Shown piece by piece: positions 1 through 10,939 of a stretch of 64,000 nt of DNA (its first letter is position 1; every line of letters begins with the position of its first letter). The notes under the pieces are model-generated. The model was not told where the DNA came from. It did not search any database and saw only the letters and a list, made by a program, of their open reading frames with translations. Both the position numbers and the translations under genes were made by a program. Origin of the DNA: Pectobacterium atrosepticum (GTDB taxonomy: Bacteria; Pseudomonadota; Gammaproteobacteria; Enterobacterales; Enterobacteriaceae); assembly GCA_019056595.1 (NCBI GenBank), contig CP036163.1, positions 248,001 to 312,000 of the forward strand, given 5' to 3'.

Positions 1-1014
<1,014 letters not shown>

Positions 1015-1028
1015 GGCGGGTATACATC

Positions 1029-3416
1029 ATGAAATTCAGTGAACTCTGGTTACGCGAGTGGGTAAACCCGGCAGTTGACAGCGAAACGCTATCCGAACAA
1101 ATCACGATGGCCGGGCTGGAAGTGGATGGCGTTGAGCCTGTTGCTGGCGCATTCCACGGTGTGGTTGTCGGTGAAGTTGTTGAATGTGGGCAGCACCCGA
1201 ATGCAGATAAACTGCGTGTGACAAAAGTCAATGTAGGCGGTGAACGCTTGCTGGACATCGTCTGCGGTGCTCCGAACTGCCGTCAAGGCCTGAAAGTGGC
1301 GGTAGCGACAGTCGGTGCTGTGTTGCCGGGTGATTTCAAAATCAAAGCAGCCAAACTTCGTGGCGAACCGTCTGAAGGCATGCTGTGCTCATTTTCCGAA
1401 TTGGGCATTTCCGACGATCACGATGGCATCATTGAACTGCCAGCAGATGCACCGATTGGCACCGATATTCGTGACTATCTGAAGCTAGATGACAACGCGA
1501 TTGAAATCAGCGTGACGCCAAACCGGGCGGATTGCTTAGGCATCATCGGTGTGGCGCGTGATGTCGCTGTGTTGAACCAGTTAGCGTTGAATGAACCGAC
1601 TATTGAACCGGTTGCCGCGACGATTCAGGATACCTTCCCGATTCAGGTCGAGGCACCACAGGCATGTCCGCGTTATTTAGGCCGTGTTGTGAAAGGCATC
1701 AACGTTAAGGCCGCAACGCCGCTGTGGATGCGTGAAAAACTGCGTCGCTGCGGTATTCGTTCTATCGATCCCGTAGTTGACGTGACGAATTACGTTTTGC
1801 TGGAACTCGGCCAGCCGATGCATGCATTCGATCTTGACCGTCTCAACGGCAGCATTATCGTGCGTATGGCGGAAGAGGGCGAAACGCTGACGCTGCTGGA
1901 TGGCAACGAAGTGAAGCTGAATGCGGATACGTTAGTTATTGCTGACCAACAGAATGCGCTGGCGATGGGCGGCATCTTTGGCGGCGAGCATTCCGGCGTC
2001 AATGAAGAAACGCAAAACGTTCTGTTGGAGTGTGCCTATTTTAACCCGCTGTCGATTACCGGCCGCGCACGTCGTCACGGTTTGCACACCGATGCTTCTC
2101 ACCGCTACGAGCGTGGCGTCGATCCGGCGTTACAACACAAAGCCATTGAACGCGCCACTCGTCTGCTGATCGATATCTGTGGTGGCGAAGCGGGTCCGGT
2201 AGTTGATATCACCAGCGACGCTGATTTGCCAACGCGCGCAACGATTACGCTGCGTCGTGAGAAGCTGGATCGTCTTATTGGCCATGTGATCGCCGATGAG
2301 CAGGTGAGCGATATCCTGCAACGTCTGGGCTGTAACGTGGTGAAAACCGACGCTGGTTGGCAAGCGACTGCACCGAGCTGGCGCTTTGATATGGAAATTG
2401 AAGAGGATTTGGTTGAAGAAGTCGCGCGTATTTACGGCTACAACAACATTCCGAATATTCCGACTCAGGCTCCATTGATCATGACCTCGCATCGCGAAGC
2501 GTCGTTGGCATTGAAGCGCGTGAAGACATTATTAGTCGATCACGGCTACCAGGAAGCAATTACTTACAGTTTTGTTGACCCGAAAATTCAGGGACTAATT
2601 CACCCTAATGAGGCGTCACTGAGCTTGCCGAGCCCGATTTCCGTAGAGATGTCGGTGATGCGTTTATCGCTGTGGAGCGGCTTGCTGAGCGCGGCGGTGT
2701 ATAACCAAAACCGTCAACAAAGCCGCCTGCGCCTGTTTGAAAGCGGTCTGCGTTTTGTACCGGATGCCAGTGCTGACTTGGGTATTCGTCAGGATCTGAT
2801 GCTGTCTGGTGTGATTACTGGCACGCGTTATGAAGAGCATTGGGATCTGGCGCGTCAGGCCGTTGACTTCTATGATTTAAAAGGCGATTTGGAAGCGGTA
2901 CTGGCATTGACGGGTAAGTTGGATGAGGTCGAATTCAAGGCTGAAAATAATCCGGCATTGCATCCAGGGCAAAGTGCTGCTATTTATCTGTGCGGAGAAC
3001 GCATTGGATTTATTGGCGTTATTCACCCAGAACTGGAGCGCAAGTTGGATCTGAACGGGCGCACCGTGGTGTTCGAATTGTTGTGGGATAAGGTCGCAGA
3101 CCGCGTATTGCCTGATGCGAACGAGATTTCCCGCTTCCCTGCGAACCGTCGCGATATTGCTGTTGTGGTAGCTGAAAATGTCCCCGCGGGAGATATTTTG
3201 GCCGAGTGTAAGAAAGTTGGCGCAAATCAGTTAGTTGGCGTAAACTTATTCGACGTGTACCGAGGGAAGGGCGTAGCGGAAGGTTATAAGAGTCTGGCTA
3301 TCAGTCTGACCCTGCAAGATACCACGCGTACACTGGCAGAAGAGGAAATTGCCGCTACCGTTGCAGAATGCGTAGCAGCATTAAAACAGCGATTCCAAGC
3401 ATCCTTGAGGGATTGA
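1029..3416 (+). CDS. pheT: Phenylalanine--tRNA ligase beta subunit
   Basis: Beta subunit of phenylalanyl-tRNA synthetase, 795 residues, the usual length. Order of domains by family knowledge: N-terminal EMAP/OB-fold tRNA-binding domain (about 40-150, with NADKLRV), B3/B4 editing domain (about 210-390), B5 domain (about 400-475), inactive synthetase-like core, and a C-terminal ferredoxin-like anticodon-binding domain (about 700-795, [13 protein letters not shown]). Together with PheS it makes the active tetramer. It is 14 bases after pheS and 4 bases before ihfA, so all three are probably cotranscribed, as in E. coli. Confidence 0.98.
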   Translation: MKFSELWLREWVNPAVDSETLSEQITMAGLEVDGVEPVAGAFHGVVVGEVVECGQHPNADKLRVTKVNVGGERLLDIVCGAPNCRQGLKVAVATVGAVLPGDFKIKAAKLRGEPSEGMLCSFSELGISDDHDGIIELPADAPIGTDIRDYLKLDDNAIEISVTPNRADCLGIIGVARDVAVLNQLALNEPTIEPVAATIQDTFPIQVEAPQACPRYLGRVVKGINVKAATPLWMREKLRRCGIRSIDPVVDVTNYVLLELGQPMHAFDLDRLNGSIIVRMAEEGETLTLLDGNEVKLNADTLVIADQQNALAMGGIFGGEHSGVNEETQNVLLECAYFNPLSITGRARRHGLHTDASHRYERGVDPALQHKAIERATRLLIDICGGEAGPVVDITSDADLPTRATITLRREKLDRLIGHVIADEQVSDILQRLGCNVVKTDAGWQATAPSWRFDMEIEEDLVEEVARIYGYNNIPNIPTQAPLIMTSHREASLALKRVKTLLVDHGYQEAITYSFVDPKIQGLIHPNEASLSLPSPISVEMSVMRLSLWSGLLSAAVYNQNRQQSRLRLFESGLRFVPDASADLGIRQDLMLSGVITGTRYEEHWDLARQAVDFYDLKGDLEAVLALTGKLDEVEFKAENNPALHPGQSAAIYLCGERIGFIGVIHPELERKLDLNGRTVVFELLWDKVADRVLPDANEISRFPANRRDIAVVVAENVPAGDILAECKKVGANQLVGVNLFDVYRGKGVAEGYKSLAISLTLQDTTRTLAEEEIAATVAECVAALKQRFQASLRD

Positions 3417-3420
3417 ACCT

Positions 3421-3717
3421 ATGGCGCTTACTAAAGCTGAAATGTCAGAATACCTGTTTGAGAAGCTCGGGCTGAGCAAACGGGATGCCAAAGAACTAGT
3501 CGAGCTGTTTTTTGAAGAAGTTCGTCGCGCTTTGGAAAATGGCGAGCAGGTCAAGTTGTCAGGTTTTGGCAATTTTGATTTGCGAGACAAGAACCAACGT
3601 CCGGGGCGTAACCCAAAAACTGGCGAAGATATTCCGATTACGGCGCGCCGTGTGGTCACGTTCCGTCCGGGGCAAAAGCTAAAAAGTAGGGTAGAGAACG
3701 CCTCTCCCAAAGAGTAA
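3421..3717 (+). CDS. ihfA: Integration host factor subunit alpha
   Basis: DNA-bending nucleoid protein; forms a heterodimer with IhfB and acts in transcription, recombination and replication. The 98-residue protein has the HU/IHF fold. The beta-arm carries PGRNPKTGE with the intercalating proline at residue 65, and R60/R63 nearby, as in the family. It starts 4 bases after the pheT stop, so translation is probably coupled. A strong hairpin follows at once. Confidence 0.98.
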   Translation: MALTKAEMSEYLFEKLGLSKRDAKELVELFFEEVRRALENGEQVKLSGFGNFDLRDKNQRPGRNPKTGEDIPITARRVVTFRPGQKLKSRVENASPKE

Positions 3718-3729
3718 CAGTGTCACCCA

Positions 3730-3753
3730 AAAAGGCCGCGTAAGCGGCCTTTT
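3730..3753 (+). terminator. Terminator after ihfA, usable from both sides
   Basis: A perfect 10-bp stem (AAAAGGCCGC / GCGGCCTTTT) with a GTAA loop. It is A-rich on one side and T-rich on the other, so it can end pheST-ihfA on the plus strand and ygbA on the minus strand, which converge here. Confidence 0.9.
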
Positions 3754-3758
3754 CCTAT

Positions 3759-4193
3759 CTATACACTTTTCACTTTATCAGCGTCATTGTCTGCTGATGT
3801 AGCGTGCTGCGTTGCTAAACGAGCTGCTCGTCCGGTTGACGTCTTTGACGATGTTCCTCTTTTGGGATAATCCGGCACTGGCCGATGATCGTCAATCAAA
3901 TGGCGTATCGCCAGAATCGGGTGGCGTAGCAACATTCGTGGCCCCGACCAGCGCATAATCGCTTTGATCGCCTCGCGTCTTGCGGGTTGATAGCAGTGAA
4001 TAGGACAATGCTTACACGCGGGTTTATCTTCACCGAAATGACAACGCTCCAGACGCTTGATGGCGTAGCTGAATAAGTCGTTATACTGCGTACTAGCGTC
4101 GGTTTCAGGGTGGCGTTTTTCATACAATGCGATCATCAATCCGACGGTACGAATCTCCCGCTGTCGATATTTTCCCAGGGGTTTTCTCGCCAT
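3759..4193 (-). CDS. ygbA: YgbA-family (nitrous oxide-stimulated promoter) protein
   Basis: Small cytoplasmic protein of the YgbA family, whose E. coli member is induced by nitric oxide stress; its molecular function is not settled. Visible is a cysteine cluster (C-x8-C-x2-C-x3-C, including CKHCPIHC) about residues 75-90 that could bind a metal or Fe-S centre (inference). I chose the ATG at 4193: the in-frame ATG at 4202 is only one or two bases after the AGGA site, too close, whereas 4193 has normal spacing. An NsrR-like operator lies just upstream, which fits the family's NO response. The protein converges on ihfA. Confidence 0.85.
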   Translation of the reverse strand: MARKPLGKYRQREIRTVGLMIALYEKRHPETDASTQYNDLFSYAIKRLERCHFGEDKPACKHCPIHCYQPARREAIKAIMRWSGPRMLLRHPILAIRHLIDDHRPVPDYPKRGTSSKTSTGRAARLATQHATSADNDADKVKSV

Positions 4194-4220
4194 GTGCGTC
4201 ATGTCCTGATGAAATCATAA

Positions 4221-4243
4221 TAGATGCATTTTAAATGCAATTT
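4221..4243 (-). promoter_or_regulatory. NsrR-like operator upstream of ygbA
   Basis: An 11-1-11 inverted repeat, TAGATGCATTT then T then AAATGCAATTT. It matches the known NsrR consensus (AAGATGYATTT-N-AAATRCATCTT) at 10 of 11 and 9 of 11 positions by my count. It ends 28 bases before the chosen ygbA start, where it would overlap the promoter. ygbA is an established NsrR target in E. coli. Confidence 0.8.
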
Positions 4244-4293
4244 ATTGCAAGGGGAACCACTGAAGTCACATCTATGTTTAAAAGAAGGAGGGG

Positions 4294-4315
4294 AAAAGGC
4301 GAGGAGACCCTCGCC
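4294..4315 (-). terminator. Terminator after the ABC exporter gene
   Basis: A 7-bp GC stem (GGCGAGG / CCTCGCC) with a four-base loop, followed on the minus strand by CTTTTCCCC. It lies 16 bases after the stop codon of the exporter. Confidence 0.75.
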
Positions 4316-4330
4316 GAAGAAAGGTGGGAA

Positions 4331-6049
4331 TCAGGCCTGGCCGAACTGTGCCTGATGTAGTCTGGCATAGATGCCACTTTGTTCCAGCAGTGTCTGGTGG
4401 CTACCTTGCTCAATGATACTGCCGTTATCCACCACCACAATACGTCCCGCGTTCTGTATGGTTGCTAGCCTGTGGGCGATGACTAGCGTGGTGCGCCCCG
4501 TGGAAAGCTCGCTGAGCGACTGCTGTATCGCTTGCTCCGTCGCGGTATCCAGCGCGGATGTTGCTTCGTCCAGAATTAGGATCGGCGGATTTTTCAGGAA
4601 AATTCGGGCAATAGACAAACGCTGTTTTTGCCCGCCAGAAAGTTTAACGCCGCGTTCGCCGACCATAGTATCCAGCCCCTCAGGGAGATTCTCGATAAGT
4701 TCATCTAACCTGGCTTGTCGTGCGGCTTCCATGATTTCGCCGTCGCTGGCGCCAAGTTTGCCGTAAGCGATGTTTTCCCGGATGGTGCCGCCGAACAGGA
4801 AGACATCTTGTTGTACGATGCCGATTTGGCTACGCAAGGATGCCTGTGTCATCTGGCGGATATCCATGCCGTCAATGGTGATGGTACCGTGGGTTAAATC
4901 GTAGAAGCGCGGTAACAGAGAACAAAGCGTGGTTTTGCCCGCGCCTGACGGGCCAACAAACGCGACTGTTTCCCCTGCGCGAACCGACAGGTCGATATTG
5001 CGCAGAATCGGGCGGTCGGCGGAATAACCAAAACTAACCTCATTAAACTGGATGTCGCCTTTCAACGGGCCGGCATCACGCGCATCGGGCGCATCAGCAA
5101 TCTCGGGAATCGTATCGATCAGTTGAGTAAAGCGTTTGAATCCCGCAATGCCCTTGGGATAGCTCTCTAGCACAGAGGTAATTTTGGCGATCGGACGGAA
5201 GAAAACTTCAATCAGCAGCAGGAAGCCAATAAAACCGCCGTAAGTGAGCTCGCCCTGAATGACATACCAGATACCTGCTAGCATTACGATAAGCTGTATC
5301 AGGCGTGTGCTGAGGTAGCTGAGCGTCATGCTGGCTGTCATGATGCGATAGGCCTGCAATTTGGTACGGCGGTAGTTTTCGTTATCGTGAGAGAACAGTT
5401 TCTTCTCATGGGCTTCATTGGCAAAAGCCTTAACGACACGGATACCGCCCACACTCTCTTCGATTCGGGCGTTGAAATTGCCGACCTGACCGAAGAGTTG
5501 GCGCCAGGTTTCCGTCATGCGTGCGCCATAGCGGCTGACGAGATACCCCATGAAAGGCACGATAATAATCGTCAGCAGCGCCAGATTCAGGTGAACCGTT
5601 GCCATCAGAATGAACGCGCCAATAAACGTCATGATAGCGAGAAAGAGGTCTTCCGGGCCGTGGTGGGCGATTTCACCGACTTCTTCCAGATCTTTGGTGA
5701 CGTGAGTGATGATATGCCCGGTCTTCATATTGTCGTAGTAACGGAATGGCAAATTTTGCAGATGCTCAAATGCCTGTCGACGCATGTCGGTTTCAATTCC
5801 CACGCCCAGCGCATGTCCCCAATAGTTGACGATGGCCATCAGCGCGGTATTCAGCAGATACACTGCCAATAGCGCCACCGACGCTAACAGGATCAGAGAC
5901 CAATCCTGAGCTGGTAACAATTTATCGATGAACGCTTTAATCGCCATCGGAAACCCTAGTTCAAGCAGGCCAGCGATAATAGCGCAGCCAAAATCGAGGA
6001 CGAATAACCCCTTGTAAGGGGAATAATACGAAAAGAAACGCCTTAACAT
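4331..6049 (-). CDS. ABC exporter, fused membrane and ATPase domains
   Basis: A half-transporter of 572 residues of the MsbA/MdlB type, expected to dimerise in the inner membrane. The N-terminal half has six hydrophobic segments (about residues 15-300). The C-terminal nucleotide-binding domain has Walker A GPSGAGKTT (near 366), signature LSGGQKQR (near 469), Walker B ILILDEATSALD (near 490) and a switch histidine in VIAHRLAT. It starts at MLRRFFSYYS. It is a single-gene unit with its own terminator. The substrate cannot be told from sequence; lipid or drug export are possibilities. I do not recognise a specific gene name. Confidence 0.9.
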   Translation of the reverse strand: MLRRFFSYYSPYKGLFVLDFGCAIIAGLLELGFPMAIKAFIDKLLPAQDWSLILLASVALLAVYLLNTALMAIVNYWGHALGVGIETDMRRQAFEHLQNLPFRYYDNMKTGHIITHVTKDLEEVGEIAHHGPEDLFLAIMTFIGAFILMATVHLNLALLTIIIVPFMGYLVSRYGARMTETWRQLFGQVGNFNARIEESVGGIRVVKAFANEAHEKKLFSHDNENYRRTKLQAYRIMTASMTLSYLSTRLIQLIVMLAGIWYVIQGELTYGGFIGFLLLIEVFFRPIAKITSVLESYPKGIAGFKRFTQLIDTIPEIADAPDARDAGPLKGDIQFNEVSFGYSADRPILRNIDLSVRAGETVAFVGPSGAGKTTLCSLLPRFYDLTHGTITIDGMDIRQMTQASLRSQIGIVQQDVFLFGGTIRENIAYGKLGASDGEIMEAARQARLDELIENLPEGLDTMVGERGVKLSGGQKQRLSIARIFLKNPPILILDEATSALDTATEQAIQQSLSELSTGRTTLVIAHRLATIQNAGRIVVVDNGSIIEQGSHQTLLEQSGIYARLHQAQFGQA

Positions 6050-6163
6050 GTATGACTTTTTTAGGTAACGAAATGTGAAGGTGACTATAACAGGTTAGCG
6101 AGAAGAATGTGACCGCGTGCAAATTAGGGTTTTTAGTGGCCGAGAAGCCCGGCCGAAAACGGA

Positions 6164-7051
6164 TCAGCGAGTGGACGATCGTGTTGCATACCAACAAAGC
6201 AGTGAGCCGGCAGTTACCATTGCGACGCCTTGCCAGAACGAAATGGCCGGTGTGATGTTGAGCCAGAGCGCGGCCAGTAATGTGGAAAGCACGGGCGTAA
6301 AGTAAGAGGCGGTTGCCAGTAACGTCAAATTGCCATACTGAATACCGGCATTCCATGCTGAATAGGCCAATGCGGCTGAAGCACCCATAAAGAGCAATTC
6401 CAGCGAACTTGGCAACGTTAATGAAATTGGCCCTTCGGCACTGAAGGAATACTGAATCCATAACACGAGCGAAGCGATGAAAAAGAACAGCGACACGCCA
6501 CTTTTTCCCTGCCCATAACGCTTGGTGATATTGCAGTATAGCGCCCAGGTCAAGGCCGCAGAAAATGCCAGGCTGTAGGCTAGCGGGTTAGCAAGAATGT
6601 TGTTCCACAGTAGCTCTGGCGTCCAGTCACTTTCTCCTTTCATAATCCACACGATGCCGCCCAGCGAGATCACGAGGCCGGGCCAGAGCAGGAAACGACT
6701 TTTCTGCTGATTGATAAAAAGAGAAAAGAGTATGGTTAAACTGGGCCACAAATAGTTAATCATCCCTATTTCCATCGCCTGCATGCGGCTATCGGCTAAT
6801 CCGATGGATAGAGACAGAAATATTTCATAGCAGACAAATAGTGCACCGCCCGCGAACAAATAGATTCTGGGTAATGTTTTAATGCGTGGAAGACCATAAA
6901 AGACCAGTAGACACAGCGTGCTGGTGGAGTAAATCATCGCGGCGCCCCCAATGGGGCCGAGCGCTTCGGTCAGACTGCGAATAAGCCCAACGGATGTGCT
7001 CCATAGAATGATAGCCAGCAGGCTCGTGAGTGTGGCGCGCTGTGGCGTCAT
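6164..7051 (-). CDS. yddG: Aromatic amino acid exporter YddG (DMT family)
   Basis: Inner-membrane exporter of the drug/metabolite transporter superfamily; the E. coli homologue exports aromatic amino acids and methyl viologen. About 295 residues with ten hydrophobic segments in two EamA repeats. The start MTPQRATLTS (7051) fits the family better than the upstream in-frame codon at 7066. It lies between the ABC exporter and nadE; nothing shows an operon with either. Recognition is by overall similarity (LADSRMQAMEIGMINYLWPS, WALYCNITKRYG). Confidence 0.85.
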   Translation of the reverse strand: MTPQRATLTSLLAIILWSTSVGLIRSLTEALGPIGGAAMIYSTSTLCLLVFYGLPRIKTLPRIYLFAGGALFVCYEIFLSLSIGLADSRMQAMEIGMINYLWPSLTILFSLFINQQKSRFLLWPGLVISLGGIVWIMKGESDWTPELLWNNILANPLAYSLAFSAALTWALYCNITKRYGQGKSGVSLFFFIASLVLWIQYSFSAEGPISLTLPSSLELLFMGASAALAYSAWNAGIQYGNLTLLATASYFTPVLSTLLAALWLNITPAISFWQGVAMVTAGSLLCWYATRSSTR

Positions 7052-7194
7052 GTTTATACCCGTCATGCTTCACGTTGCCTGTGCGTTGGTTTTCCTGCCA
7101 CTCGAATGATGAGGGAATCGATGAAGAGTGCGCAGAAGGAATCAATAGCAATCCGGACGCCGTATCTGCGTCCGGTGATATTCATAGCGATAGC

Positions 7195-8019
7195 TTACTG
7201 CCAGAAGTCATCAAAAACAGTAATCGGTGGGCGACGCTTGTGCTCGGTTTTGCGATACCAGTTTTCGATAGTGGCTGCATCACTAGCATCGATCTGCTTG
7301 CCTTCCAGATAGTCGTCGATCTTTTCATAGGTGACGCCCAGTGCGACTTCATCAGGGAGAGAGGGACGGTCTTCTTCCAGATCGGCGGTTGGGGCTTTCG
7401 TATAAAGATGAGAAGGGCAGCCAAGTTCGCGCAGCAGCGCTTTCCCCTGACGCTTGTTCAGTCGGAAAATCGGGTTGATATCGGTACCGCCGTCGCCGTA
7501 TTTGGTGAAAAAGCCCGTTACCGCTTCTGCTGCATGATCGGTACCCACAACAAGTCCGGCATTCATACCCGCGATACTGTACTGCGCCTTCATGCGTTCT
7601 CTGGCTTTCTCGTTGCCTTTTACAAAATCGGAAAGTTCCACGCCAATGGCTCGTAAGGTGGCTTCACTGGATTCGATCGCGGGCTTGATGTTTACGGTTA
7701 ATACGCGGTCAGGTTGGATAAAGGCGATGGCATCCTGACAGTCAGCTTCATCAGCCTGAACGCCGTAAGGCAGTCGAACAGCGATGAACTGATAGCGAGA
7801 TGTCCCCGTTTCATTACGTAATTCCGTGATAGCCGTTTGGCACAGTTTGCCTGTCAACGTAGAATCCTGACCGCCGCTGATACCCAAAACTAACGACGTA
7901 ATGAACGGGTGAGCATTCAGATAATTCTTTAAAAAATCAACGCTAACACGAATTTCCTGTGCTGGATCGATGCTGCTTTTCACGCCTAACGCAGTGATAA
8001 TGTCGTTTTGTAGTGACAT
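7195..8019 (-). CDS. nadE: NH3-dependent NAD(+) synthetase
   Basis: Last step of NAD synthesis: amidates deamido-NAD using ammonia and ATP. The 274-residue length is that of the ammonia-dependent enterobacterial enzyme, with no glutaminase domain. The ATP pyrophosphatase loop SGGQDST lies near residues 46-52, and the conserved [22 protein letters not shown] near 160-183 binds the substrate. It is divergent from osmE across 225 bases, the same pairing as in E. coli. Confidence 0.97.
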   Translation of the reverse strand: MSLQNDIITALGVKSSIDPAQEIRVSVDFLKNYLNAHPFITSLVLGISGGQDSTLTGKLCQTAITELRNETGTSRYQFIAVRLPYGVQADEADCQDAIAFIQPDRVLTVNIKPAIESSEATLRAIGVELSDFVKGNEKARERMKAQYSIAGMNAGLVVGTDHAAEAVTGFFTKYGDGGTDINPIFRLNKRQGKALLRELGCPSHLYTKAPTADLEEDRPSLPDEVALGVTYEKIDDYLEGKQIDASDAATIENWYRKTEHKRRPPITVFDDFWQ

Positions 8020-8244
8020 GCCATCTCCCTCCTGAACTTATTGATACTGCAAAAGAATTATTACGATTGCTTGAGTGTAAAACGAATCGACGTGAAGAAA
8101 AAGGACAAGCTGTCAGGTAGTCCTTTTCCCTATAGATAACCTGTTTTTGACTATCGACCAATATGTTACATACTCGCGTTATAATTTGAAAAAGTGGTCG
8201 CCGCCGACTAGCCTTAGTGTGACCCATAATAATGAGGTGATGAG

Positions 8245-8574
8245 ATGAAGAATAATAGATTATTAGTGTGTATTGCGGCAGCTGGCGCTGTCCTGTTGGC
8301 GGGATGTACGGCTTATAACAAGGCAGAAAGCTATGTTAACGAGCCGGTGGTAAAAGATGTGAAAGTGGGAATGACGAAGCAGCAGGTCCAGCAACTTGCA
8401 GGCAGCGGAATGGAAAAACGGTTGGTGAATGCTAAGGGAACCTGTAGCGATTATCTGCTTAAGAACCGCGATGGTACCGCGCAGAACTATTTCGTGAGCT
8501 ACAACGACACGGGCAATGTTCTCAATAAAGGTTTCCAGACTTGCCAGGCTTATGACACAAATCCACAGCGCTAA
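8245..8574 (+). CDS. osmE: Osmotically inducible lipoprotein OsmE
   Basis: Small outer-membrane lipoprotein of the SmpA/OmlA-like fold, 109 residues. The signal peptide ends in a lipobox LLAG-C with the modified cysteine at residue 21. The region VKDVKVGMTKQQVQQLAG is typical of the family. In E. coli expression rises with osmolarity and in stationary phase. The ATG follows AATGAGGTGATGAG with a good ribosome site. A strong terminator follows. Confidence 0.95.
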   Translation: MKNNRLLVCIAAAGAVLLAGCTAYNKAESYVNEPVVKDVKVGMTKQQVQQLAGSGMEKRLVNAKGTCSDYLLKNRDGTAQNYFVSYNDTGNVLNKGFQTCQAYDTNPQR

Positions 8575-8630
8575 GTAACCTGATTGCACGAAATCGTCAT
8601 CAAAAAGAGCATGTGAAGACGTCATAAATA

Positions 8631-8668
8631 AAAAAACGCCGACAGCATCAGCCGTCGGCGTTTTCTTT
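8631..8668. terminator. Two-way terminator between osmE and tcyP
   Basis: An 11-bp perfect stem (AAAACGCCGAC / GTCGGCGTTTT) with a ten-base loop, A run before and T run after. It sits between two converging genes and can end both. Confidence 0.92.
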
Positions 8669-8684
8669 TATGTAGCAGCGTGGT

Positions 8685-10079
8685 TTAGCGATGTGTCAAC
8701 TCAGCGTCATCCTGCGCGTTGAAAATCGTCTTATCTGTCTGCTTCATCAACTGGCTGGTGACGGTACCGGCCGTCATCGATCCGCTAACGTTAAGTGCAG
8801 TACGGCCCATATCGATAAGCGGCTCAATGGAGATCAGCAGCGCGACGAGGGTCACTGGCAGCCCCATCGCGGGCAGGACGATTAACGCGGCAAAGGTTGC
8901 GCCGCCGCCCACACCGGCCACACCGGCAGAACTGATGGTGACGATACCGACCAGCGTCGCGATCCAGACGGGATCCAGCGGGTTGATTCCCACCGTTGGT
9001 GCGACCATCACAGCCAGCATCGCCGGGTAAAGCCCTGCACAGCCGTTCTGACCGATAGTGGTACCGAAAGAAGCCGCAAAGCTGGCGATAGATTGCGGTA
9101 CGCCAATGCGGCGTGTTTGCGCTTCAATGCTGAGTGGGATCGTGGCGGCGCTGGAGCGACTGGTAAATGCGAACGTCAGTACTGGCCAGACTTTACGATA
9201 AAAACGCGCTGGATTGACACCCGTGAAAGACAGGATCAATGCATGGACACCGAACATAATCGCCAGTCCCAAATAGGACGCGACAACGAAGCTGCCCAAC
9301 TTGAGGATATCTTGCAGGTTAGAGCTGGCGACCATTTTGGTCATTAGCGCCATAACACCATAAGGTGTCAACTTCATCACCAGACGAACAAGCTTCATTA
9401 CCCAGGATTGCAGCGTATCAATCGCGGTTAAAACACGTTCGCCTTTCACTGCGTCATCTTTCAGCAGTTGTAGCGCTGCAACGCCAAGGAAAGCGGCGAA
9501 GACGACGACACTGATGATAGATGTTGGGTTAGCACCGGTCAGCTCAGCAAACGGGTTTTTAGGAATGAATGACAGGATAAGCTGTGGAACGTTAAGGTCG
9601 GCGACTTTACCAGCATAGTTGCTTTCAATCGCCGTTAATCTCGCGGTTTCCTGCGCGCCCTGCACGAGCCCGGTTGCCGTCAGACCAAACAGATTGGTGA
9701 CAAAAACGCCGACTAACGCAGAAATTAGCGTGGTGATCAGCAGGGTAGACAGCGTCAAGACGCTGATTTTCCCTAATGACGAGGCATTATGTAGTTTGGC
9801 AACGGAATTGAGGATGGAAATAAATACCAGCGGCATCACGATCATTTGTAACAGCTGCACATAGCCATTACCCACGATGTTAAACCATGAGATGGACTGC
9901 TTAACAACGGGATTGTCGCCGCCATAAATCAGATGCAGCGCCAGACCAAATAACACCCCGACAACCAAACCCAACAACACTTTCTTTGCCAGACTCCAGG
10001 ATGGGTTGCGGCTGACGTAACCTAATCCGAGTAGTAATGCGATAAATAGCAGAATATTTATGAGTAGCGGAAAATTCAT
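8685..10079 (-). CDS. tcyP: L-cystine symporter TcyP (YdjN)
   Basis: Inner-membrane dicarboxylate/amino acid:cation symporter family; the E. coli YdjN/TcyP takes up L-cystine. 464 residues starting at [10 protein letters not shown]. The longer reading from 10139 adds 20 polar residues not seen in the family, and the start at 10079 has AGGGAG upstream. About eight transmembrane helices, with the family serine-rich reentrant region [12 protein letters not shown] (about 310) and the motif [15 protein letters not shown] (about 340). In E. coli it is likewise next to ydjM. Confidence 0.92.
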   Translation of the reverse strand: MNFPLLINILLFIALLLGLGYVSRNPSWSLAKKVLLGLVVGVLFGLALHLIYGGDNPVVKQSISWFNIVGNGYVQLLQMIVMPLVFISILNSVAKLHNASSLGKISVLTLSTLLITTLISALVGVFVTNLFGLTATGLVQGAQETARLTAIESNYAGKVADLNVPQLILSFIPKNPFAELTGANPTSIISVVVFAAFLGVAALQLLKDDAVKGERVLTAIDTLQSWVMKLVRLVMKLTPYGVMALMTKMVASSNLQDILKLGSFVVASYLGLAIMFGVHALILSFTGVNPARFYRKVWPVLTFAFTSRSSAATIPLSIEAQTRRIGVPQSIASFAASFGTTIGQNGCAGLYPAMLAVMVAPTVGINPLDPVWIATLVGIVTISSAGVAGVGGGATFAALIVLPAMGLPVTLVALLISIEPLIDMGRTALNVSGSMTAGTVTSQLMKQTDKTIFNAQDDAELTHR

Positions 10080-10255
10080 CCGGCCTTGCTCCCTATCAGT
10101 GAATCGCTTTGCGTCACACTGTCCACGAATGTGCAACAACGTACAGCGCTGTAAGCGACAGTATGATCTTTCGCGATAAAAAATAACAAAGACGCACAGG
10201 ATAACAGTTCTTTTGGCATTGTGTTACACCGATATGGGTGCAGCAGATAACGTCA

Positions 10256-10831
10256 CTATTTCACGTATTGGAAGAAGTACGTCTGTGCTGACTGCAAGAA
10301 GCGAAATGATTGTTCGTAGGTGCAGCAATCCAAATTTTTTTGCGGTTGATACAGCGAAAAGCCGATACAGGCAATACACAGGAAGCGTTCTAATTGGTTG
10401 CCTTTTTGACTGTTTAAAATCGGTAACCTGAAACGCCAGCGGCAAGGCCAGAGTAGGGGAACGCCTGAGGGGGTCAACATATCAGCGAGAATGTGGCTCA
10501 GATAACCGACGATCATGGCATGGTAGGCATCTGTCGGAATCGGCCAATCTGGCGGCAGACGCGTCTGAATAAAGAAAATACCGGCGACGATAGCAAGAAG
10601 GCTGTGGGTAAATCCTCGATGCCCAAAGAGGCGGGCAATCGGTGCTGAAAGCCACTTCAGGCGTTGCCCGAGAACGGATTTTGGGTGATCGATGTCAGGC
10701 AGCAGCGCGGTAAGGAGTGCACCGGGAATAATGTGCCACCAGTCTCCGGCAGCCAGCGCTGGCGATAGCTCAACTTTTTTAGCCAGAATCGCGCAGGCAA
10801 CAGAAAACAGCAGGTGTCCTTCCGCAGTCAT
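10256..10831 (-). CDS. ydjM: YdjM, SOS-inducible inner-membrane metal-dependent hydrolase family
   Basis: Membrane protein of the YdjM/LexA-binding DUF457 family, about 191 residues. Conserved polar motifs sit between hydrophobic segments: LLPDIDHPKS (about 46), FGHRGFTHS (about 70) and YLSHILADMLTPSGVPLLWP (about 113). The His/Asp pattern is that of predicted metal-dependent hydrolases. The start at 10831 (MTAEGHLLFS) matches the E. coli protein; the start at 10843 adds four residues. A LexA box lies just upstream. The physiological role is unknown. Confidence 0.9.
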   Translation of the reverse strand: MTAEGHLLFSVACAILAKKVELSPALAAGDWWHIIPGALLTALLPDIDHPKSVLGQRLKWLSAPIARLFGHRGFTHSLLAIVAGIFFIQTRLPPDWPIPTDAYHAMIVGYLSHILADMLTPSGVPLLWPCRWRFRLPILNSQKGNQLERFLCIACIGFSLYQPQKNLDCCTYEQSFRFLQSAQTYFFQYVK

Positions 10832-10847
10832 GAAACTTCTCAAATAA

Positions 10848-10867
10848 AACTGTTATTTTATACAGTA
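10848..10867 (-). promoter_or_regulatory. LexA box (SOS operator) before ydjM
   Basis: CTGT-N8-ACAG with an AT-rich centre (AACTGTTATTTTATACAGTA), a full match to the enterobacterial LexA half-sites. It ends 17 bases before the ydjM start codon. ydjM is a known LexA target in E. coli. Confidence 0.9.
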
Positions 10868-10939
10868 TAAGAGATTATCCCTGTCTGCGGAAGCGGTGAC
10901 GGCGTAACGATTTATTTCGGTTACGATGTTTGCTATACC

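Noticed and set aside
5387-5872. 161-codon plus-strand frame
   Set aside because: Antisense to the ABC exporter, whose domains are clear.
7030-7656. 208-codon plus-strand frame
   Set aside because: Mostly antisense to nadE; no ribosome site.
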